This document shows, piece by piece, positions 7,186 to 13,497 of a stretch of DNA of 15,202 nucleotides. The DNA is taken from assembly GCA_964485585.1 (NCBI GenBank), contig CAZAJT010000024.1:1-15202 (forward strand), read 5' to 3'. Position 1 is the first letter of the stretch. The number at the start of each line of letters is the position of its first letter. A program made the position numbers and the translations under genes. The DNA comes from CAZAJT01 sp964485585 (GTDB lineage: Bacteria; Patescibacteriota; Microgenomatia; UBA1406; GWC2-37-13). The notes under the pieces are model-generated. The model saw only the letters and a program-made list of their open reading frames with translations. It was not told where the DNA came from and searched no databases.

Positions 7186-7413
7186 TTAGGTAAATTTTAA
7201 TATCAATGCGACAACAAGCGCATAAATTGCAATCGCTTCTGCAAATGCCATCGCAAGAATTGCTAAGGTGCGAACCTGAGCTTCTGCCTCAGGATTTCTT
7301 CCGAGGGCCTCAACTGCTTTACTCCCAATAAGGCCAATACCGATCGCGGGGCCCACGGCGCCAAATCCTATCGCTAATGCGGTTGCGAAAAATTGTGCTG
7401 ATTCCGGGCTCAT
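7186..7413 (-). CDS. atpE: Fo ATP synthase subunit c (proton-type)
   Basis: Subunit c forms the rotor ring. The 75-residue protein has two membrane helices joined by the conserved polar loop, seen as ALGRNPEAE (about residues 36-44). The ion-carrying carboxylate is Glu59 in AMAFAEAIAIY. The positions that make a sodium site in Ilyobacter c (Gln in helix 1; Val/Ser/Thr around the Glu) are here Ile26, Phe57 and Ala60, so proton coupling is predicted. The gene has the clearest ribosome site in the window (AAGGTGG, 7424-7430), fitting the need for many c copies. A 281-base gap of repeats separates it from atpB, so it may also be served by a separate transcript. Confidence 0.97.
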   Translation of the reverse strand: MSPESAQFFATALAIGFGAVGPAIGIGLIGSKAVEALGRNPEAEAQVRTLAILAMAFAEAIAIYALVVALILKFT

Positions 7414-7423
7414 CTTTATTTCA

Positions 7424-7430
7424 CCACCTT
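7424..7430 (-). promoter_or_regulatory. Strong Shine-Dalgarno for atpE
   Basis: On the minus strand the sequence AAGGTGG stands about 10 bases before the atpE ATG (7413). It is the only strong ribosome site I found; most other starts in the window have none. It likely raises c-subunit output relative to the other subunits. Confidence 0.75.
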
Positions 7431-7448
7431 TCTATTTACAAATTATTA

Positions 7449-7502
7449 TAACTGGTTAAAATAGTTAAATTAGTCGAGCCAGTTGAACTAGTTAAACTAG
7501 AA
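7449..7502. repeat. 9-bp degenerate tandem array, part 1 (atpB-atpE gap)
   Basis: Six 9-mers of the same family as 3867-3956: TAACTGGTT, AAAATAGTT, AAATTAGTC, GAGCCAGTT, GAACTAGTT, then AAACTAG, which is broken by the inserted element. The array continues at 7650 on the far side of the element. Confidence 0.8.
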
Positions 7503-7649
7503 CTCATTGTAAAACCTACGACTCTAGATTGTCATTGCGAGCCAAACATACTATGGCGAAGCAATCTCATAAATAAATGGGATTGCCGCGTCTCAGCCAA
7601 TGGCTGATCCTCGCAATGACATACACTTAGGTATTGAAATGACTCCTAG
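7497..7649 (-). mobile_element. MITE-like palindromic element, copy 2, within the atp operon
   Basis: This is the reverse complement of the element at 1851-2003, with 4 differences over 149 bp, again flanked by CTAG (7497-7500 and 7646-7649). The inner 92-bp unit with TGTCATTGCGAG ends (7530-7621) is identical in both copies. Removing 7501-7649 joins AAACTAG to TT and regenerates a correct 9-mer, AAACTAGTT. It lies between atpB and atpE, where the folded RNA could act on read-through or processing of the atp transcript. That effect is inference. Confidence 0.88.
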
Positions 7650-7696
7650 TTTAACCATTTTAACTAATTTAACTGATTTAACGAGTTTAACTGGTT
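7643..7696. repeat. 9-bp degenerate tandem array, part 2
   Basis: The array resumes after the element with TAACCATTT, TAACTAATT, TAACTGATT, TAACGAGTT, TAACTGGTT (7652-7696). It runs into the atpB stop codon at 7695-7697. With 7449-7502 and the element, it fills nearly all of the 281-base atpB-atpE gap. No gene is seen there. Confidence 0.8.
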
Positions 7697-8429
7697 AATG
7701 ATATGATACTGCCATGCGTAGGAACACCGCGGTCAGCATCGAGAATACAAGCGCTTGAACAAATCCTACGAAAATCTCCATGATAAGAAAAGGAAATGAT
7801 ATCAGAACTGGCACCAGAAATGCAATTATAGTTAATAATACCTCACCGGCGAAGATATTGCCAAAGAGACGAAACGAAAATGATATGACTCGCGAAAACT
7901 CAGAAATAATTTCGAGTATTCCCATGAAGAAGGCGATTGGATTGCGAAAGTCGATAAATTTTTTCACATAATTGCCCAGTCCTAGAAAACGAATGCCATA
8001 ATATTGGACCATAATAACCGCGATGAGAGCAAGAGCTAGTGTTGTATTCAGATCGGCTGATCCACCACGAAGGAGTGGCGCCGTAACCTTGCTTCCCTGC
8101 TCTTCAACCGCGATGAGCAGACTCCCAGCACCAGGGAGTAATCCAAACCAGTTCTGAAGCAGTATGTATATGAATAGCCCGCCAAGGAGCGGAAAAAATA
8201 CATTCTTTTTATCTTCTACCACCGATCCAAACAAGGTGTAGAGCGCGCGAAGGAGCGATGTCACCATATAAAAAAAAAGTCCTTTCCTATAACGCAATGA
8301 CTCACGGTAATACCAAAAAGCGAGGAAAGAAAAAATAAATAGCACAGTGATAGAAGCAAGTAGCGAGTTAGTGACTGGAAATCCTCCTATTTCAAACAGC
8401 GGCTCTGCCTTAATGCTAATGTGTGGCAT
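7695..8429 (-). CDS. atpB: Fo ATP synthase subunit a
   Basis: Subunit a is the membrane stator that provides the proton half-channels. The 244-residue protein has five to six hydrophobic helices. The essential arginine is Arg187 in FSFRLFGNIFAGE, with Glu196 nine residues on, matching the spacing of E. coli Arg210 and Glu219. The last helix holds the conserved Gln in GFVQALVFSMLTAVF. Starting at 8429 it overlaps the preceding small gene by 14 bases, indicating coupled translation. Its stop codon lies at the edge of a 9-bp repeat array, and a 281-base repeat-filled gap separates it from atpE. No Shine-Dalgarno is visible. Confidence 0.97.
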   Translation of the reverse strand: MPHISIKAEPLFEIGGFPVTNSLLASITVLFIFSFLAFWYYRESLRYRKGLFFYMVTSLLRALYTLFGSVVEDKKNVFFPLLGGLFIYILLQNWFGLLPGAGSLLIAVEEQGSKVTAPLLRGGSADLNTTLALALIAVIMVQYYGIRFLGLGNYVKKFIDFRNPIAFFMGILEIISEFSRVISFSFRLFGNIFAGEVLLTIIAFLVPVLISFPFLIMEIFVGFVQALVFSMLTAVFLRMAVSYH

Positions 8430-8652
8430 TGGTTTCTTGTGTCAGCTTGTACAAATTGTAAAGGCTTGCGATAGTGCCGAATGCAATAAAAACGAGAATA
8501 AATATCGGTTTTGTTTGCAACCATTTATCAAGCATAATACCGACAAAAACTCCAACAAGAAGTGGAGTAGCCAGATAAAAGCCGACATTGAGCGATTCTA
8601 GATAGAGTGATCGTTTCGGTTTTTTTTCTTTTTCCAGATCTGTATTTCTCAT
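8416..8652 (-). CDS. AtpZ/AtpI-type small membrane protein of the ATP synthase operon
   Basis: This 78-residue protein has a charged, basic N-terminus (LEKEKKPKRS) and two membrane helices (about residues 24-42 and 48-66). They are linked by GIMLDKWLQTKPIF, which resembles the G-x-LD-x-x-x-x-T-x-P pattern of the AtpZ/AtpI (ATPase_gene1) family. Members of this group sit first in atp operons and are linked to c-ring assembly or Mg2+/Ca2+ transport; the exact role is uncertain. It overlaps atpB by 14 bases. The ATG at 8652 is the only good start, yet a promoter-like -10 hexamer ends just one base before it. I cannot decide between AtpZ and AtpI names from this sequence alone. Confidence 0.8.
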   Translation of the reverse strand: MRNTDLEKEKKPKRSLYLESLNVGFYLATPLLVGVFVGIMLDKWLQTKPIFILVFIAFGTIASLYNLYKLTQETNATH

Positions 8653-8653
8653 A

Positions 8654-8682
8654 ATTGTATCAATTCACGTTTAATTCGTCAA
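8654..8682 (-). promoter_or_regulatory. Candidate sigma-70 promoter for the atp operon
   Basis: On the minus strand a -35 box TTGACG (8677-8682) is followed by exactly 17 bases and a -10 box TACAAT (8654-8659). It lies in the 43-base gap after dnaE, the expected place for an atp promoter. The -10 ends one base before the first ATG, so a start site at normal distance would fall inside codon 2-3 of the small first gene. Confidence 0.55.
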
Positions 8683-8695
8683 TAAATCATTGTGA

Positions 8696-11600
8696 CTATC
8701 TCATTCCGTTAAGATTCGCAGCGTTTTCAAGAATTAGGCTTATCCTACCTTCTCTATCAGTTATTCTTCCCTTCATTAATACCACATTGTTAATAGCAAT
8801 AATATTTTTTAGTTTTACGTACGTTTTTGGGAACAGCACTACCTCGATAGAACCGGTCTCGTCAAAGATATTGACAAACGCCATCTCGGAGTTGTCTTTC
8901 TTAGTTTTAAATGTTTTCTTCGCGCTCACAACTCCACCAAGAATATAGACTTTATTGGTATCTTCGGATGTTAACTCTCCGATCTTCTTGTTTACTTTTT
9001 GATCCATTATTGCTTTGTATTGTGCGAGTGGATTTTTTGTTATTAAAAATCCTATGACCTCTTTTTCCATGGTGCACAATTCATCCTCACTAAATTCTGC
9101 AACCCGCTCTAATTTCTCTGTTACCGCTCCATCAGGATTCTGATGGGTAAAAAGCGCAAACTGCCCCTTTTCGTCATCTGCCTTTTTATCCGCTACTTCT
9201 TTTGCAATTCGCGGATAATTAGCAAGAAGAGTAGCGCGGCTTCCAAACTGATCCAAACCGCCAGCCTTTACTAAACTCTCAATAGTTTTTTTATTTACTT
9301 TTCTCATATCCACGCGAACTAGAAAATCAGTCAAATTTTTAAACAATCCTTTTTTTCGAGCATCCATTGCTGACTCTATTGCTGCTTGACCTACGTTCTT
9401 AATAGCAGATAAACCAAAACGAATACTTCGTCCTTCAATTGAAAAGTTATAAATGGATTTGTTAATATCCGGAGGATGCACGGTTATCTCCATCCTTCGG
9501 CATTCCTCGATAACCTGTGCCATTTTCTGCTCGCGCATTGGCCCGGCAACACCCTGAAGTTCTGCGGTCAATAACGCCGTCATAAACTCAACCGGATAGT
9601 TTGCTTTCATATACGCAGTCCAGTAAGCAATTAATCCATAACAGGCAGAATGCGGCTTGTTAAATCCGTAGGATGCAAATTTTTCAATAAAGTTGAAAAC
9701 GCTTTCTGCAAGACTTTTCGAATACTTTTTGGCAATTGCACCTTTGATAAACTTTTCTTTTTCCTTTCGCATCAGTTCTTTCTTTTTCTTACCCATTGCT
9801 CTGCGTAAATTATCCGCCTCACCCATCGTATATCCGGCAAAGTCATGGGCAATCGCCATTACTTGTTCCTGATAAACCGGCACCCCGTACGTCTCCTCAA
9901 GTATTGGCTTTAAGTCTTTATGGATATATCGTACTTTCTTCGGACTTTGTTTAGATTCAATAAACGTAGGAATCAGATCCATGGGTCCGGGACGATATAA
10001 TGCAACCATAGCTACAACGTCGCTGATTTTTGTTGGTTTAATATCTTTTGCAAGCCGCCGCATTCCTGCAGACTCAAGCTGAAATACTCCAATGGTCTCT
10101 CCTCGGGCGATCAATTCGTAGGCAGCTTTATTATCGATAGGAATCTCATGGATGTTAATTTTCTCCCTTGTCGTCTCTTCAACGTAGCGCACTGCCTCCT
10201 CTAATATAGTCAAATTGCGCAACCCCAAAAAGTCCATCTTCATTAAACCAAGAGCTTTAACGTCGGTCGTATTAAGATCAAGCGAATACATATCATATTG
10301 TGTAATGATTCTTCCTTCTTTTGTCTCTCGTTGGAGCGGTACATACTCAGTGAGCGGTTTATCGCTTATGACCACACCGGCGGCGTGCACAGATGAATGA
10401 CGCGGTAATCCCTCAAGCTTCATCGCGATATCAAGCACTTTCCGCGTTTCATCCTCGCTGTTATACACCATTTTTAGTTGGGGCGTTTCTTCGATTGCTC
10501 TCGAAAGAGAAATATGAAATCCCTGCTTCGGTGGCGGGATCATCTTCGCAATCCTATCTCCCTGCGCGTATGATTGACCGAGTGCCCGCGCGACGTCTCT
10601 TACTGCCATACGTGATTCCATGGTACCGAAAGTAATAATCTGCGCCACTTTGTCTTCGCCAAATTTTTGACGAACATACTGCAGCACTTCATCACGGCGT
10701 GTATCGGCAAAATCTATATCAATATCAGGGGGAGATGGTCGCTCAGGATTGAGGAACCGTTCAAACGGCAGTCGGTACTCAATTGGATTAATATCAGTTA
10801 TCCCAAGAACATAGGAGACGAGCGATCCGGCAGCCGAACCTCTCCCAGGCCCCACCGCAATACCCTGAGCCTTTGCCCAATTTACAAAATCTTGAACGAT
10901 TAAAAAATAGTTCGCATACCCTTTTTTAGAAATAATCTCGAGTTCGTAATCTATTCTTTTCTTTACCTCCTCTGCAGGGAAATTGCGCACTTTGACCATC
11001 TTTTCATATGTCATATCGTTGAGATATTGCTCTGGAGTCTGACCTTTTTTAAGGGGAAATTGAGGAAGGATCAACGAACCGTAAGGAATCTCAAGATTGC
11101 ATTGCTCCGCAATTTTCAAGGTATTCTCTATTGCTTCCGGTAGGTCGAGAAACTGACCTCTCATTTCCTCACTGGATTTCATATAAAAATCAGGTATATC
11201 GATCATGGAGAGTGGCCTATTTTTTTCAAAAATCACTCGTTGTGTTTGAATACATAAGAGGATTTCCTGCGCATATGAATCTTCTTTATGGAGATAATGC
11301 ACATCGTTGGTGGCAACCAGTGGAACACCAAATGTTCTTGATAACCGAATGAGTTCTTTGTTCAGTAAATCAAGTTTCTCCATACCAGGATGACGCTGAA
11401 TCTCAAAATAGAAGTCTGAGCCGAAAATATCCAGATATTTTTGTAAGATTTTTTCCGCCTGCGTTGTCTGATTTTCAAGAAGCAATGAAGGAATTTCACC
11501 ATTCATACAGGCGGAAAGTGCAATAATTCCTTCGTGATATCTTTCAAGTAATTCGAAATCTGCCCGCGGCTTGTAATAATAACCTTCTAAGTGCGCAGTA

Positions 11601-11917
11601 CTCACCAGCTTAAGAAGATTTTTATAGCCTTGTAAATTTTTTGCTAGAAGAACAATGTGATGTTGATCTCTATCGACATTGGACTGCTTATCTAATCGAG
11701 AGTTTTTAGCTTTATACATTTCTACTCCGATGATTGGTTTTATACCCTGGTCTTTTGCCGCAATGAAAAATTTAAATGCGCCGTACAGAGCGCCATGGTC
11801 GGTGATCGCGACTGCCGGCATCCCCATCTCATGCGCCGTCTTCACCACATCGTGAATCCTGGCCATACCATCGAGAAGCGAATATTCTGTATGTAAGTGT
11901 AAATGGACAAATGACAT
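8696..11917 (-). CDS. dnaE: DNA polymerase III alpha subunit (DnaE) with intact PHP domain
   Basis: This is the replicative polymerase that extends both strands at the fork. The 1073-residue protein begins with a PHP domain whose metal ligands all look present: His7, His9, Asp40/His41, Glu66, His86/87, Cys137, Glu172/His176, Asp205 and His207. E. coli DnaE has lost this site; intact ones have zinc-dependent 3'-5' exonuclease activity in Thermus, so built-in proofreading is likely. The polymerase palm has GPGRGSAAGSLVSYVLG, then PDIDIDF with Asp398 and Asp400, and the third Asp at 562 (KMDFLG). A helix-hairpin-helix region (MRKVNKKTIESLVKAGGL) and an OB fold (from about VYILGGVVSAKKTF) follow. 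The 43-base gap to the atp genes holds a promoter candidate. There is no Shine-Dalgarno, and a palindromic repeat ends about 10 bases before the start. Confidence 0.98.
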   Translation of the reverse strand: MSFVHLHLHTEYSLLDGMARIHDVVKTAHEMGMPAVAITDHGALYGAFKFFIAAKDQGIKPIIGVEMYKAKNSRLDKQSNVDRDQHHIVLLAKNLQGYKNLLKLVSTAHLEGYYYKPRADFELLERYHEGIIALSACMNGEIPSLLLENQTTQAEKILQKYLDIFGSDFYFEIQRHPGMEKLDLLNKELIRLSRTFGVPLVATNDVHYLHKEDSYAQEILLCIQTQRVIFEKNRPLSMIDIPDFYMKSSEEMRGQFLDLPEAIENTLKIAEQCNLEIPYGSLILPQFPLKKGQTPEQYLNDMTYEKMVKVRNFPAEEVKKRIDYELEIISKKGYANYFLIVQDFVNWAKAQGIAVGPGRGSAAGSLVSYVLGITDINPIEYRLPFERFLNPERPSPPDIDIDFADTRRDEVLQYVRQKFGEDKVAQIITFGTMESRMAVRDVARALGQSYAQGDRIAKMIPPPKQGFHISLSRAIEETPQLKMVYNSEDETRKVLDIAMKLEGLPRHSSVHAAGVVISDKPLTEYVPLQRETKEGRIITQYDMYSLDLNTTDVKALGLMKMDFLGLRNLTILEEAVRYVEETTREKINIHEIPIDNKAAYELIARGETIGVFQLESAGMRRLAKDIKPTKISDVVAMVALYRPGPMDLIPTFIESKQSPKKVRYIHKDLKPILEETYGVPVYQEQVMAIAHDFAGYTMGEADNLRRAMGKKKKELMRKEKEKFIKGAIAKKYSKSLAESVFNFIEKFASYGFNKPHSACYGLIAYWTAYMKANYPVEFMTALLTAELQGVAGPMREQKMAQVIEECRRMEITVHPPDINKSIYNFSIEGRSIRFGLSAIKNVGQAAIESAMDARKKGLFKNLTDFLVRVDMRKVNKKTIESLVKAGGLDQFGSRATLLANYPRIAKEVADKKADDEKGQFALFTHQNPDGAVTEKLERVAEFSEDELCTMEKEVIGFLITKNPLAQYKAIMDQKVNKKIGELTSEDTNKVYILGGVVSAKKTFKTKKDNSEMAFVNIFDETGSIEVVLFPKTYVKLKNIIAINNVVLMKGRITDREGRISLILENAANLNGMR

Positions 11918-11927
11918 ATTATCTTTG

Positions 11928-12026
11928 TGTCATTCCGAGCCCCGCCAGAGGCGGGGTCGAGGAATCTCTCGCGCATGCGAGAATCCCGCATACGCGGGAG
12001 ATCCTTCGCTTACGCTCAGGATGACA
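11928..12026. repeat. Multi-hairpin palindromic repeat between gatB and dnaE
   Basis: The 99-bp element has inverted ends, TGTCATTCCGAGC on the left and GCTCAGGATGACA on the right. Inside are three perfect hairpins: CCCCGCC/GGCGGGG (11940-11956), TCTCGC/GCGAGA (11967-11982) and CCCGC/GCGGG (11985-11998). No U-tract follows, so it is not a classical terminator, although it could stabilise or process the transcript. Its right end encodes the final codons and the TGA stop of gatB (12016-12018). Confidence 0.85.
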
Positions 12027-13467
12027 GTTTTCTAATTAACACTTCTCTCACTTCTGCCGCATTGACTTTCCCTTTCATTTCCTTTATAACGCTTCCAATC
12101 AATACATTTATTGCGTTCCCTTTACCCGACTTATATTCCTCAACAACTTTTGCATTTTGCATCATTACTCTTTCCGTAGCTTCTTCTATTACTTTCCTAC
12201 TCGCCATAAATGGCACTGTGACTGGAATTGCTCGGAGAGCAAATTCCTTTGGCTCTATATCTGTGGGGATTTTTTTATTTACGATTAAATTTGCGATTAT
12301 CTGACCCTGAGAAATAGCTTCTTTTCCATCTCTAATTGTCTTCACCTTTACATCTGCTTCATGCTTCAGCTTAACAAATTCTTCAACTACCTTTTCAAAA
12401 TATTCTGCTGTCTTAATATCCCTAGTCAGAATGTACGCATCTTGCTCTTTTATTTGATAATTTCGTATAAAATGAGTCATCTTTTGCGTCGGTAGCTCAG
12501 GAAGCTGTGACTCTATAGTTTTTCTATATTCTTCACTAAACTCAAACGCCGGAATATCTGGTTCTGGAAAGTAGCGATAATCATGCGCTTCTTCTTTTGT
12601 ACGCTGACTTACTGTAATTCCTTTATCCTCATCATATCCGCGTGTTTCCTGTATCGGGGTCTCTGCGGACTTAAGAATCTCAATCTGCCTTTTGACTTCA
12701 TACTCAATCGCCCGCTTCACAAAATTAAACGAATTAATATTCTTTACTTCAACTTTATATGGCGGCAATTTCCTTTCGAATTTCGAATTTCGAATTTCGA
12801 ATTTTTGAACAGATATATTTGGTTCGAGCCTCATGCTCCCTTTTTCCATATCGGCATCTGACACTCCAAGGTAACGAATGATCACTTGCAGTTCTTCCAG
12901 AAATCGTTTTACATCAGTAACATTATCAAAATCTGGCTCTGTAACGATTTCTACTAACGGAACACCGGAACGATTAAAGTCAACCAATGTATCATTCCCC
13001 CTATGAATGAGCTTTCCCGTATCCTCCTCCAAATGCACTCTATGAATTCTGAATGTTTGTCTACTGTCATCCCGTACTCCGATCCCAGATCCAGGAATTC
13101 TGGATTCCCGCTTGCGCGGGAATGACAACCCGTTCGCAATGACAACGTGACCGTTTATGCAAAACGGCTCATCGTACTGGCTGATCTGATAGCCTTTTGG
13201 CAAATCAGGATAAAAATAATGCTTTCGGTCAAATTTAGAAATTGTATTGATGGTACAGTTTAACGCCTTACCAATAAGCATTGTCCACTCAATGGCTTTT
13301 TTGTTCGGTACCGGCATGGCGCCCGGCAAGCCGAAACAAACGGGGCAAACGTGGGTGTTTGGCTCTTTCCCAAAATAATCTGCACTGCAACGACAAAACA
13401 TCTTTGACGCTGTCGATAACTCAACATGTATCTCAAGTCCTATTACCGGTACATATTCATTTTTCAT
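12016..13467 (-). CDS. gatB: Asp-tRNA(Asn)/Glu-tRNA(Gln) amidotransferase subunit B, with repeat-derived insertions
   Basis: GatB activates the acyl group of misacylated tRNA by phosphorylation so that ammonia from GatA can amidate it. The 483-residue protein has the conserved start VIGLEIHVEL, a zinc site Cys25, Cys27, Cys41, Cys44, and KGYQISQYDEP, HLEEDTGKLIH, DFNRSGVPLVEIVTEPD and KVEVKNINSF. The C-terminal half is the tRNA-binding YqeY-like tail. Two stretches look foreign: residues 114-135 (SFPRKRESRIPG and following), encoded by a 63-bp palindromic element, and residues 222-232 (KFEIRNSKFER), encoded by 7-bp tandem repeats. The last residues and the stop codon come from a third repeat. 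The reading frame is intact throughout. It starts 30 bases after gatA and has no Shine-Dalgarno. Confidence 0.96.
   Translation of the reverse strand: MKNEYVPVIGLEIHVELSTASKMFCRCSADYFGKEPNTHVCPVCFGLPGAMPVPNKKAIEWTMLIGKALNCTINTISKFDRKHYFYPDLPKGYQISQYDEPFCINGHVVIANGLSFPRKRESRIPGSGIGVRDDSRQTFRIHRVHLEEDTGKLIHRGNDTLVDFNRSGVPLVEIVTEPDFDNVTDVKRFLEELQVIIRYLGVSDADMEKGSMRLEPNISVQKFEIRNSKFERKLPPYKVEVKNINSFNFVKRAIEYEVKRQIEILKSAETPIQETRGYDEDKGITVSQRTKEEAHDYRYFPEPDIPAFEFSEEYRKTIESQLPELPTQKMTHFIRNYQIKEQDAYILTRDIKTAEYFEKVVEEFVKLKHEADVKVKTIRDGKEAISQGQIIANLIVNKKIPTDIEPKEFALRAIPVTVPFMASRKVIEEATERVMMQNAKVVEEYKSGKGNAINVLIGSVIKEMKGKVNAAEVREVLIRKLSS
12774..12808. repeat. 7-bp tandem repeat inside gatB
   Basis: Four perfect copies of TTTCGAA occupy 12774-12801, and a degenerate fifth (TTTTTGA) follows. 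On the coding strand they encode KFEIRNSKFE at about residues 222-231 of GatB. A change of one unit would shift the frame, because 7 is not a multiple of 3. Confidence 0.9.
13065..13127. repeat. 63-bp palindromic element inserted in frame in gatB
   Basis: On the gatB strand the element starts TGTCATTCCCG and ends CGGGATGACA, an inverted-repeat pair. It contains the hairpins CCCGC/GCGGG and TCCAG/CTGGA. Its length is exactly 21 codons. Deleting it joins the frame as ANG-C-RQTFRIHRVHLEED, which resumes conserved GatB sequence. It resembles, in style, the protein-coding palindromic elements known from Rickettsia. Confidence 0.85.
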
Positions 13468-13497
13468 ATGAGTTATTCTTTGTCATATAATCTCTAC

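Noticed and set aside
7186..7413. Sodium-coupled c-ring
   Set aside because: The helix 1 Gln and the Ser/Thr beside the carboxylate that form the sodium site are replaced by Ile26 and Ala60.
11927..12304. 125-residue plus-strand reading frame across the gatB end
   Set aside because: It begins in the palindromic repeat and otherwise lies antisense to conserved gatB sequence; its repeat-like first residues come from the element.
12954..13145. 63-residue minus-strand frame starting MSLRTGCHSRASGNPEF
   Set aside because: It is an alternative-frame reading of the palindromic insert within gatB; the gatB frame carries the conserved motifs.
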